From contig NC_051101.1 in assembly GCF_901709675.1 (NCBI RefSeq), positions 7,706,501-7,770,500 of the forward strand: a DNA stretch of 64,000 bases, written 5' to 3'. The position numbers and the translations under genes were made by a program. Positions within the stretch are counted from its first letter, which is position 1. Every line of letters begins with the position of its first letter. The DNA is from Syngnathus acus (Eukaryota > Chordata > Actinopteri > Syngnathiformes > Syngnathidae). A model generated the notes under the pieces. The model saw only the letters and a program-made list of their open reading frames with translations, ran no database searches and was not told where the DNA came from. Below are positions 38,420 through 51,500 of the stretch, one piece after another.

Positions 38420-41400
38420 CTAAAAAGAGGAAAGTATTGCAGCAATAGAAAGATCACTTGGTATGGTCCTATACTACAGATGGACCATAAGGCAAATTTG
38501 CATGGTCTAAAAAAAGAATCCTGCAATATAAAATGAAAATATTGTATATGCCTATCCTGCATATACAAAGTTATATACTGACGTTCCAATTTTTGATTTG
38601 GACTTCTATTTTGTTGCATTTCAAAGCTTTATCTTCACACATTCTGAGTTCATGACAAGTAAAATGGTTTGGAGACATAATTTCATGCGATGTGAAAAAG
38701 TGAAATTTGCAACATCAGTTTGCACTGACCATCAATAGCTTGCTTCAGTCGCTGGTTTAGCTCCTCCACTTGGTTGTGTAAGAAACAGAGCCAGAGTGAT
38801 TCCAGATTATAGCTTCGTGCAATGGTCACTTTCAAACCTCTTTGGTCCCGTCGTTTTACTTGAAACTGTAAAAAAATGGAGAGAAGAAAAGTCTGTTGAC
38901 ATATGAAGATGACTACAAATGCTAGAGGAAATTGAATGCTATTTTAGATTGATACATTGATAAGGACAAAATTAAATATCTTCACGAAAGTGTTGTGAGC
39001 TAAAGCTGGCCGGTCTGAGTCCTAAAAATGAACCAGATGGTCCTGAACCAGATGGTCTAGAAACGAAGCCAAAGGACTGAGTGGCGATCTAGGCTTAAGA
39101 AAAGGTTGAAATGGTGTAGGAATAACCCTGTACAAGGACAACTCAAATTCAGTAACATTTAAATTTGAAAAAAATAATAATCTGGATAAGATTAGCCTTA
39201 GAGGAGTATACAATCAAAGTTTCCAGCGTATAAACACCACAAACAGGATGTTCAGACAAAGAATAGAAACAATTTTGGACAGAGCCGCATAAGGAAATGA
39301 AAGTGTCGAAGACCATTTATAAAAAGAAAATGAAGTTGAAGGAATGGGGGGAAAAAAGTTGACGAAAATGACAGGTGGATTGCTGATGGAAACCTGGATG
39401 TCGGAATGAGCAACAACATTATCAGACGTACGTGGCGGGCAAGGTTTGGGTGAAGGAAATGTTGATGGCGAGTGTGATTGACTTTGCAATATCTAAGCGT
39501 ATGGAAATAAGTAACACCCTCCTCAATAGGAACACATCACTACATATAAGAGTGAAGTAAGGACAAGTGCAATTGATGTTCTTTTAACAAAGAGCTAGGG
39601 CAGTGATAAAAAAAATTGCAAGGTCCCTCTTTTGCTATGGTTGTCACTGTTTTCAATTTTTATGTGTTTCAAAGATGCTTGAAACTTTGCATAAATAAAG
39701 TCGCCAATCCTATGATAGAAAAAAATGTATTTTGGATTGAGTGGTATTTTAATTGCAGTCCATTTGATGGCACAGTATTGTTTAGTGGCAATGAGCTGTC
39801 AATGAGAATCCCCGCCATGCAGAAAAGACTAATGGTCCAACATGTACAGTTAATTTTGAAACATGGAAAGGAAGTAAGGATCAACAAAATTACGACCCAC
39901 CCCCCACCAAGCTGCAAAATCGATGAAAATCAAAACCTTCAGATGCATTTTGAGGTACAGTTCATGCTGTGTGCACGCTCCGCTACATTCTGGTGTTAAT
40001 GAGGACTACAAAAAAAAGCCCAATCGATCCATCAGAGAGGCCAAGATAGGGTACAGGCTGAAGCCAGAGGGTCACGACAACGCTCCTGACTTCAGACACG
40101 TGTTAAGGCCTCCATCACATCACAGACCTCTGACAGAGGAGCAACACCATCATGAGCAGCAGCAACAGCACACTGCTAGATGAACTGAATGAGTTCTATG
40201 CCAGCACTGACGCAATCAACGCTGACACAGAGAAATTGTTCAAACCAACAGAGGCAGCAGAAAGCCTACATCTCACTGTACCGTCAGCTGAGATGTGCAA
40301 AGTTCAGAGGAGGATGTAATCCTGAAAAGCAGCAGGCTCCAATAACATACCCAGCTGAGTTCAACAGGTCTGCTCTTCAGAGCTAACAGATGTGTTTGGA
40401 GACATACAGTGGAGGAAATAAGTATTTGATCTCTCCCCACTGACAATGAACCAAACAGTCTATAATTTTAAAGGTAGGTTCTTTTTAACAATAAGAGACA
40501 AACGAAAATGCCGAAAACCACCCTTTTTTCCTCCACCTGGTTTTCTTTCACTTATTTGTGCCGTCTGTTTCAATGCCCTCACGCATCTCTGGAAAAATGG
40601 ATACTTCAGTTAGAATGCTGTTGATTCAACAAGGTCATCCCAAACAGGCTGGCTGGGAAGAACCCCTCAGACTATCAACTCCCCACTTTGCCTTTCATAA
40701 AAAGACTCAGAAAGTCACAGTTGTCATCCGGACGTCAAGCACAAGGACAGTGAGCATTGGGGATCCCACAAGGCTGTGTGCTAAGCCCTCACATAATCAC
40801 TGTTTTCATCCATGGTTTATTTTCTTTGAAAATATTAATTTAATAAACAAATCACTGAAATTACTTTACATGGTCTAAAATACACTAATTGTGTCTGCTT
40901 ACATATACTGTATATTCTTGACTGGACTAAGATCTGCAACAATGTCATCATGTTAGACCTTGTAATTGCAGTTGCAGCCTAGATCGTCTGTTCCTGTGTG
41001 AACTTGAACCGAAGTGGTTGGCTTCGAAACTTCTTCTGGCATTGTAGGTTTGTAGAAAGGGTTCTTCAGTAGGTGGTTTAAACTGCCATGTGTTCCGTTA
41101 TTGGGTGCTGGGGTTAGACCTAGAAGATCTGAGAGCAAAACAAATAGTATTAAATCAGCTAAACAGACAAAGAGCTCCCCTTGGTGCACAGCTTGAGCTC
41201 CAGAACCAGTCCTCCTGAAAGGAGTGAGTGAGAGGCACTCAGCAGGCGTGGCTATACTTATTACCCCCTGGCTCTGTGTCTATATATTAGGGTTCGGCCT
41301 GGTGGATGGGAGTGGAGCTTGCCTCCACCTTTGTGTTGGGGTATGCCATGACTGTGTGACTGCGCCAAACAGCAGCAAAGAGTTGTCTAATATTCAATTT

Positions 41401-44400
41401 GTATCTGTTGTCTCAGATGCAGCTGTTTTAAAGTGCTTTATAAATAAAAATGAGTTGAGATGAATGTTGTTTTTCCCCCTTCCCCACATTCTCTCTCTCT
41501 CACTTATACATCTACAAAATATGAAACAAACATGTCTTACCACACATAAGATTATAAAGCTCAATGCTTTCAAATACTGGAACTTTAGTCTTAAATTTAA
41601 AGGAAGGCCCATATCCCAAGAAAATGGTCTGAAAAGAGAGTTTAAACATACTTATTAGTCGATGTTATAACCAGTAGAATATTCGCTTGTTACGTTATCT
41701 TTAAATACCTGCATACTGTTAATTTTGTTATCATATCCATGGTCACCAAAAAAGCCACAAAGCCTCTTCACCTCAGGTGCTTTCCTGAAATAAGAAAATG
41801 AAGTTAGATGTGTTAGGATTAGCTCTGTTAGTTATTTTATGGAGCAATATGAATTAACAATGTAAATGACTACAAACACACATCAATTGAAAATGAAATG
41901 ATGCAGGGAGAAAAACACTCAGATTATCACAAATTACAATGGCACTCTTCATCTTGATGGGAGATCAACACTGCTCTGTGTAAACTGAATAGAAGTTAAT
42001 CATCACCTGGCAATGTGCCATTTCCTGTCCACCAGTAGATGCACATCCTCAATCCGTCGGTTATTGGCGTAGTGGAGTCTCTTTGGTAGATTCTGCTTTA
42101 AATAAGGCCTAAAATGCTGGTCTGGTTTCTTACACTAGAAAAAATATTTACAAGGAGTGTGACTGTTTACAAAAGAATCATGAAATTGTCAATCTTAGCT
42201 CACAGTTCAATCTAAAAATTGATAAATATCTCATTTTTGGAATCTAAAAACTGCCATACTTACAGTTAGATTTGCAACAATCGCCTTAGGGTTATCTGAA
42301 AAACATAGTGTGAGCCGTTAAGTCAGATGAAGTTACTAATTTAGAATATAGCCCTTAACTCATTCATAAACCAGACTTTTATTGCTTGCCATTTTAGAGC
42401 ATTTTAACATAGGGAATTTTGGGTTTGTAAGCACTGGACTGACCAAAAGAAAGCGCAGACTCTTCTTTAACCAGAAAAATAAAACCTTCCAGCTTTTTCA
42501 ATACCTTAATCAGCAAGTGTGTTGGTTTCAAGAAAAATGCAGATTTTTGAGCAGAGGAGAAAATATGCTTTCTATGTAAAAACAAAAAAAAACAATAAAA
42601 AACAAAACAAAAAAAACATCTAAAGAACAGTGACTGACGCTAAAATATGCTTTGCTTTTCTGACACCTTGAACTGTAAAACAACATAAACAAAACAGAGA
42701 AACGGATTGTTATGGTAAAATAAATTACTTATAAGAAATGCACTAACCGCATGACCCCAGGTGAATGTCAATGTGAAGGATTTTTTTCAATGGCAATGTG
42801 CTTGTGTATGAACACTGTTATTTTGTCTTCTCTGTGAAAGGTCCTATTTAGACTGCATATTATGTCTTATAATTTCTAAAATGAAAACAGTTGATATGCC
42901 GAACAGCAGGAACATAGCATCCTGAGTACAGAAAACCTAAAGGGAGATAAATAAGGATTTAGGACTAGATTTTCCCTGTGCACAAGTAATATTTTCAAAG
43001 GAAATATCTCAAATGCTAACGGAATAATGGTTATTCTGCAAACAAAAAAGCTAATAATAAATACTAATAATAATACCTTAAGATAAAGACGCAAAGGAGT
43101 AATAAAGTGATACTGTACGTGAATGGTTCTTCAAATCTATTTGCGAAGCGCGACTTTCAGGGGCAGTACCACATTTGTCCACTAGGTGCCCTCAGTACTC
43201 TCAAACTCACAAACTACAGCCAGTGCTGCTGCAGCACCCTGATTCTCAAATCAAACATGACATGCATTTTTAAGCAATAGTGTAAGTGAACACATTATTG
43301 TAATTTACTGGATGTTTCAATACTCCTAAATAAGTAGTATATATGTGTTAATGTTATTGCTCTGCTGTGCTAGTCAATTAAAACAAGTTTGAATTCATTC
43401 ATTCATTTGAATTCAGAGTCTCATAAATAAATGTCTAAATTGAAATGTGCAATTAGTCTTATTCTTGGCTGGAAGAAGCAAAACATTGGTTTCGGCTTGT
43501 TAGCAGTTGTTTTAGTTTAATATTTGATGTAATATCTTGACAAAATGTTAGATTTTTTTTACTTTAAGACTATTTTTCATAAACAGTATTTGCTTAACTA
43601 CGGTTGGACGCTTGCCCCACCACTGTGAATGGTATATATTTTTTTAATGCAAAATAGCAGTTGTTAAGATAACTAGCTGAGAGGCCTACATTTGTCAACA
43701 AGTTGATGAGTGAAAACTCTGTATTATTGCATTCAGTTGTAAAAATGAAAAAAATGCAGCTTCTAAATTAAAATAAGAGTCAAAAAATAAATTAAAGCTG
43801 TTTGGGTCAATTCACTTACAGTGTCATGTTTTTTAAGAATTGGCTTTCATACAACCAGACACAATGGTTGTGTAAATTTTTATTAAATATATCACGTGAT
43901 CTACTGTATGTGATGAATGTCCGTCTCTGACTTGGGAGGATGGCGTCTCCCCTATATGGTGGATTCTTTCAAGGGAGTGATGGATTTTGAGCCAGCCTCA
44001 ACAAAGCAGCGCTTCTCCTGGGTGATGTCACAAATCCCACAGAAAGAAGTTTTTGCACTTGATAAATCACTGAACAGTAAATATTTTTAAAAAAATATTA
44101 CATTGGGGGTGGTCTCCTTTCATTCGGGGTGCATCTTTTTTTCTTTCTATGGAAGAAAATATACATTTTCAGTGTTGTGGCTTGTTTACTCCAGCCAGTT
44201 CCCGTATAGTATTATTTGGCTCCTTTTGTTGGAATAGGACGGATTCAACATACTAGTCAGTCGGCTACCATACGATAGCTTCGGGTAGAAAGAGACAATG
44301 ACATTTACCAAACACGAGTGACCAAAAGGACAAACAATTTCGCTAATTTTCTGTAAAAACAGAGGGGAAAAAAACCTCACCTGACATGATGGGGGTCGAT

Positions 44401-47400
44401 CTCCTGTTAGAGTTTTGCTTTCATCACTGAGTTAGCGTTTCTCTGTAATCTACGGGGTGAGCTCTCCTGAATCATGCTAATGAATCGGTCTTCAATTTCT
44501 TCCATTCAGATGGCCATGTCAATATGTGTGCAATGAGATGTATAAATAAACGTGCTAAATCAGCAGATTCTGAATATGCCGTCTTTGGAAACCTCCTACT
44601 TTGTTATTTCCTTGCATTTGTCACTGTTTTTTGTCTCGTATACTGATTTGCTAATGACCAATCAGAGTAATCAATTGTCACTGACATCTTACGTCGATTC
44701 AACGTGTTACCCGACAACGTTGTGAGACAAACCTGCCCTCTTGATGATGTTGGCTTTTTGTTGTGTTAACACTTGAATTGCCCTTATGTGGATTAATAAA
44801 GGATTATTCTATTTTGACTAATAATGTCAACATCCAGTTATTTGCTTCTGATATTGACAGGCTTATTTTTCATTTTACAAACAATATGTGCCGTTTCCAG
44901 CTTTATCAAACAAAAGTATGAATCTTTCTTTCACTTACATTTTGGGTTGTTGAAGAATCTGGGGCGTATTCTGCCTAAGGATCCCGGAATAAGAATGATG
45001 TCATCCACATTTGTCAAGTAATTACTGAGGAACTCCGTTTGACCACAATGGGCCTCTTCCATACCTGAAAACAGAAAAGAGGAGTGGGAGTTTGTGTACT
45101 TGAAACTAGGACAGAATTTCATGATTTGAATTAGCATACTATTTCCCTAGCAGGCTTGAATTTAACAAATATACAATTCTACAGAGTTTCAGGTCAATGG
45201 TGGCTCGCCCATTAATTGTATGTACTTGTGGTGTAGTGAGTTCATACCGTGATCTCCAACTATGATGACGTTGATGCATCGCTGCAATTTCAACTGCTTA
45301 AGTCCATTCATGAGTTGACCTACGATCCTATCAATCAACCGAAGAGGATTATTCAACTGGAACACACAAAGGGAGTAATGATCATCCAACTATTTTGTGT
45401 AGTTTAAAACTGTGTTGATGAATAAACAACAACAAAAGATACTCACTTCGATGCTCATGGGTCCCATTTTATGTCCGTATATGTCCGGCTGCTCAAAGTG
45501 CATTGCATAAACGTAGGGTCTAAAACAGGATGAAACATATTACGTGAATAATTATATATCAATCATGAGAAAAGGAAATGGGTAAGTGCCGATGTATGAG
45601 AAGTGGGTTAAAGTAAATCATGAAAATCAACGAAGTGGCATAATAATGAAAAATCAATTGTAAGGGGTGCTACGGCAGAAATTAAGACTTCCCAGAATTT
45701 TATTTCATTGGATAGATGGATTTGCGTCAGGCCTTAATTGGCCTATTGGAGGGATTCTGAAATGTCTTCTGTCTGTACACATCAAACACTGTTTAAAAAA
45801 AGATGAGTGATGGAAAACCAGGTAAAGAGAAAAAGATATTTTTACGATATTCACCTCTCTACTTCAGGGAGTTGGAGCCACTGCAACATGGTCAGTATCC
45901 GCCGTTCCAGTGGGATAGTGCTAGAAATGAATTTTCATTTTTTGTTTCATATTGTTATCTTTCAAAATGTCTTTACACAAGGGTTGTAATTTGGATATTT
46001 CCAGTATCAGTATTTTTCACAACAGTGAGAGGTGGGCTGAATGAACGCCCACTGTGTCACAGTTCATTGATCGTGTCCCCAATAGATCGTCATTATATCA
46101 TAGAGCAAGATGAATAAAATGATGTTCTGATTCAATAAAAACGTTTGTGGAAAAAATGCTCAGGTAAAGTTTCAGAATGCATTTTTCACTATATGTGTAA
46201 CGTGAAAACCAACTTACACAGGCCAGAAGAAGGACGATGCCTTGACTCCTTGTTTGAGAGCTGTGATCCAGATCTACGAGACAAAAAGTAAAATTTGGGA
46301 TCGATCAATAGACCTGATGGCTGTAGATGGATCATATTAGTGGCACTAATATAAGAAAATAATTGAGTGAATGGAGACAAAAGATGATAACCAGAATATG
46401 TCAGGACAATACTAACTGGTTGTCCTCCCCACCAGCGGTGATTCAGTTTCTCTCGGCTTCTCAGGGTGAACGTGGCATCAAAGACCGGGTCATACATGGA
46501 GTTACCAACGATACCGTGAGACTCTGGATAGAGACCCTAAAAGTCAGAAAGACTGTCATTCTTTCAAAATTAATGAAGATACGTGTCATTGGGTTGGTGC
46601 AGCACTCAGTTATTGACAGTGATGACAACAAGAGGTTGGGTCAACACGGACTTTAAATAAATGGCATATACCGTCGCAAGTGAGTAGAGGTTGGGGAAGG
46701 TTTTGGTGGGATACACAGGTCGCATAAATGGTGCATGGGTTCCACATGTTCCTGGGAAAAAAAGAGAGAGGGGGGAGATATTAAGAAGACAGTACTTGCG
46801 ATTTACAGAAAAATATAAAAAAAAGTCTTTCAAATCAAAATCAAAAGTTTCTTTCCTGGACCAAATCGATCATAAAAAAAAAATCCCACAATGTCTTACT
46901 CAGTTTCTCAATGTTAGGTATGACAGTATTCCCTCTCTTCATGTAAGAAGCTCGGAAACCATCCACTGAAAGAATTATGAGTGGTGAGCGCACAAATCTA
47001 TGAGCACAGTAAAAACATTCATTAGGGGTCATATGAGGAAAAAGTTCAAGCAAACCTATAGGTTGTTCCTAATCAGGATAAACGTACGTTGTGATAAAAC
47101 ATAGTATGTAACATGGTATAAAAGCATACCCTGGAGGACATTCAGCGGTCTTCATATCTTCACATTCATCCTGGAGCCATGGACTGTCTCCTGGAGAAAG
47201 GGAAAAAACAATCAAAAATCAGGTAGAAACTTTTTTTTTTTCCTGCGCTCTCATACTGATAACACACTGCAACTCAAAAGTGGCACAAACTCCAATTTGA
47301 ACGTATTTGGTAAATCAATCAAAAAAAGCAAATACTGTCATTTCCGGCCCATAAGCCGCTACATTTTGCACAAGCTTGTTTTCCCATGTTTCTTGATCGA

Positions 47401-48562
47401 TATATTTTGCTTGGTATTTTGAACCAAAATTTGAAACACAAGTGAGATTCATATATACTGCTACTTGAATTGAGGACGGAAAAAGTCTGAGAAAGTCTGC
47501 ATCAGTGCAGACAATGGGTCGATACGCCTGTCGGCCTCCCGTTCCACCCTGAACGGAGGCACTCCGCTTTTTTTCCGACTGGCTCCGACCCTCACCAATG
47601 CGACTTCTGCTGGCAATGAGGACCAAAGTCTCACACCAGTTGTAAAACATGGACAAACCACCCGCATTTGGCCATCCGGTAACTGGACACCTGTTTTGCA
47701 TGTTTGGTGGTATGTTTTGATAGTGTGTGCACAGTTTCACTGTATGCAACCACATTATTTATTCAGTCTTGGAAACTTTAACTCGGAGCAATCAGTTTGT
47801 AGTGTGCCTGAAATGAACTGTATAATTCTATGTCAATATTCACATAACTGTTCACATTCTTTACCTTTGCAGCGTGTCCTGTAGTTGGTGCAGCAGTCTC
47901 CCCGGGCGAGACAGTCATTTGAGCAGTGGCAGGAATGGTTTTCATTCCGGATCTCCCCACAACGATCTTTACTGCACTCATAGCCACCATCTGTTTGTGG
48001 TAAAAAGAAACTACTCACCAAAAGTCTAATACAGATGTAGAACTGAGTGAGATACATGCAACTCTAATGCTAGATACGAGAATGGGACTGGGCTTTAGAC
48101 AATCAGGATTTTTTAGGCTGATCACCAACAAGTTTAAACAAAAACAAAGGAAAAAGATACATCACTGATCTGATTACATGATGGGGCAATCAGTCTATTC
48201 TAATAACTTGTTCATTTAGTTTACTTGTGTACTCTTAACTTTAATGTTTAGCAGTCTTCGTAATGCCCCAAGGAATGAAAGAAGGGAGGGGCATGTGTGA
48301 TTTGAATATAAAACATTGATTTGTTAACAAATAGGCAGAACTTGATTTTTAGTAACAATGTAGCTGGTTGCAAAATATGCAATAGGAAAAAAAATACAAC
48401 TAATATTTTAGTGATGTGTCAAGATCGTCACATTAAGTATCAGTTTGTTACAGAGGTGGAAACACGGTTATCGAGGTGGACTATGATCTCTTGCACACGT
48501 GCAAGCACACATTCACACTTATGGGCACGCATACATAACACACACGCATGCATACAGACACG

Positions 48563-48594
<32 letters not shown>

Positions 48595-51500
48595 CACGCC
48601 AGTTTGCAAAAAAATAAATCAGATGCAAGACAGCCAGATCCCCGAGTATGAAAATAAAAGACTATTTTTGTGGGAGACCGTAGCTCACATATATTGTTTT
48701 AAAATAATGCAGCTCCAGATTGCCTTTCTTTGCCCATGCCATTGTTGCTTTGAATATGAATTAACAAAAATCTATGTAATGTAACAACTTGATCGCTATC
48801 TGCAAACGACTGCTGACCACTGTTATGCCGAACAGATGCAAAAGCAAAAATCACCGACTGACATTGCGATCATTGGGCAATCCGCTCTATGACAGCAGCA
48901 ATGCCAGTAACAAAACTTGGCATAGAGGCGCTCCCATGCAGCAAAGGTGTCAAGAATTCAAGTCTCGAGGTAAGCATTGAAGTCATAAAACATCCCAAGT
49001 GATGAGCATGAACAATGTGTCAAGAGATTCTGGAGCACTCATCTTAGACTAGCACTGATGCCGTGTCAGCAAGCAACACTTGGGAATTACACTCGTTTGG
49101 GAGTTGTCACAACAAATTCGAGTGTCATTCAGTCCTGCATTTGGATACTTAACATGTTTCTCCCATCTAATTTAGTCATTTAAAATCTCACATTCGATAT
49201 TTGCTGCCAAACAAAATAACAATGAAGGTAAAAATCCAGTCAACTGACAGCCCAAGTTGCATTTTTAAAAACAATGATTCCAGACACTGTTCTCCTATTG
49301 CGTAAAAATAACTTAGTACTAAAGTACATTTATAATGTTCCATTATTTACACATTAAAGTGCATTTTTTCCTTATATTGGAATGAAAACAACAAAACAAT
49401 TGAAAGAATGAGAATACAGGAATGTATCTAATGCACAGCAGGCTTAGGGTTCGTGCCTAAAGTAACTGCATTCAATTTAGAATTGTGACTAACAAGCACG
49501 CTAATGAAAAAGGTCAAATGTCAAAATCCAGTCTACTACTGTACTTATGCATTTGAGTAGTGATTTGGGTAGAAATGATAAGAATCCTTTATTACCTGTC
49601 CTGAGGCAGAGACGGTCAAAGTCAGAGCAACAGCTATTGTAGGTCTTACATAGATTGTCACAACGACAATTTGGTGGTTCCATCTCAACAAGTTCAAAAC
49701 ACCTGTTTCTGCAGGAGCTAGAAGTTGGCACATAATGAGATGTAGAATGCACTGTGAAAAAAAACAACAAAACAAAAAGGTAAGGGTTTAGAAAAGTGTT
49801 TGTCTGGAAAATGCCTTGTCTGTTTTTGTTGTTGCATCATTTGAATTGTTACTGCTTGGATGCAACACTGAGTGAAAATGAGAGCGACATGAACTGGGGG
49901 TATTTTCCATGAGCTGAGAAGAGAAAGATGACAAGCAATGAGTCAACAAAACTGAATAATAAATGATTTTTTTTTTAAATTTTAAATACAGCAGTTCTTA
50001 CAAGGGATCGGCGAGGACAAAACATATCTGTGCCGATATCAGCCTTATTTCATGGTATCGGTACTCACGACTGTGGCTAATATCAGTATCAGCCGCCCTA
50101 TTATGGTCATTTTGCGATCAGGAACTACAAATTTGAAATTAGAACAATCGAAAATTTTATGCATTTTCAAGGAAAAATGTTATGTTGGAATATAACGGAC
50201 TTTTTTTCTCCAAAGTCAAACTCATACAGGTATCAGTTCGAAAAAAAAAAGTGGTCTTAAATATTGATAGTTCTTACATCATGGTATTTAAATCACATTT
50301 GATCATTTCCATTAAAATTTCCATTAAAAGCACATTAACAAGACCACACAGGGAGTATAAACTCTTCTGTTGCATGGGAGAACTATTCTGGTAGATCCTT
50401 CATTCTATCATGTGTGCCAATGAAAGCATATAGTTAGGAATTTGAGAAACCACGTACATGCATTGCCTTTTAGGGAATATTGCCTGTCACCAGTGTTGCT
50501 GTGCTGGGCATGTATTGGACATTCGAGTTTGCTCGGTGTAATTCTCAACAATCTTGTAATTCTTTTTATGTATTTTATTTTCGGCTCAGGAGAACGCTAT
50601 AAGATGAAATCACTAGATTTCTTTTTCTTCTTCCAAGTCATGTAGTACGTCACTATGCGGGTGGCCCCCCAGAGTTGCATTCTCTTTGTTCAGCGCTAGG
50701 TGTTAAGTGCATTTTACACACTGTACCTTTAGGCAAAATTGCAAGTACAATAAAAAATTGCAATACGTTCTATTGAATTATAAGTCAGTGTTTTTGTTCT
50801 AAATCTTATGTGGTATCAGTATCGGTTACTACTCAAGAGCTAAATATCACATTGGTATAGGTCTGTAAAAGTGGTATCAAACACCATCAATCAATCCATC
50901 TTCTACCGCTTATCCGGAGTCGGGTTGCGGGGACAGCAGCTTCAACACGGAAGCCAAAACTTCCCTCTCCCAAGCTACTTCATCTCGGAGGAGCCCAAGG
51001 CGTTCCCAGTTCCCAGGCCAGTCAGGAGACATAGTCTCTGCAGCGTAAATGTAGTTTTTTCTTCCTTTTTTTTTTTTTTTTTTTTTTTAAAAGGCTCTTT
51101 CCAAGTAGCTTGCATTGGATTTATGTGTTTGTACTGTTATACAGATAAATTAGATGCCATGTGTTCCAAAGACAGACAGACAGACAGACGCACGCACACA
51201 CGCACGCGCGCACACACACGCTCATACCCACGCACGCACACACGCACACTATTTTAAACAGTAGGCCCACACACAGTTTACATTTTGCATAGTAGTCAAA
51301 GCACTTTCTTAGTTGTTTATCAAAGTTTGTGCTTCTGTGCTATATTTTCTTACGTCTTGTGCACCCTATGGGGCCTCAGCCTCCTGTCCATAAAACCTAG
51401 TGACGTCCCTGAAAAATAGTATAGCAAATCGATGGATGGGCATTTAATGTGTTTGCACGAAGTGTTGGTATTGTCAATTCCAACTTCACTTTTACTGCAA

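Noticed and set aside
42394-42585. Short opposing frames in the enpp2 exon 13-14 intron
   Set aside because: The exon 13-14 phase is already satisfied and neither frame resembles autotaxin or another protein.
47315-47755. 146-residue minus-strand frame between enpp2 exons 4 and 5
   Set aside because: The exon 4-to-5 junction is fixed by phase and homology without it, and it begins in an inverted-repeat relic.
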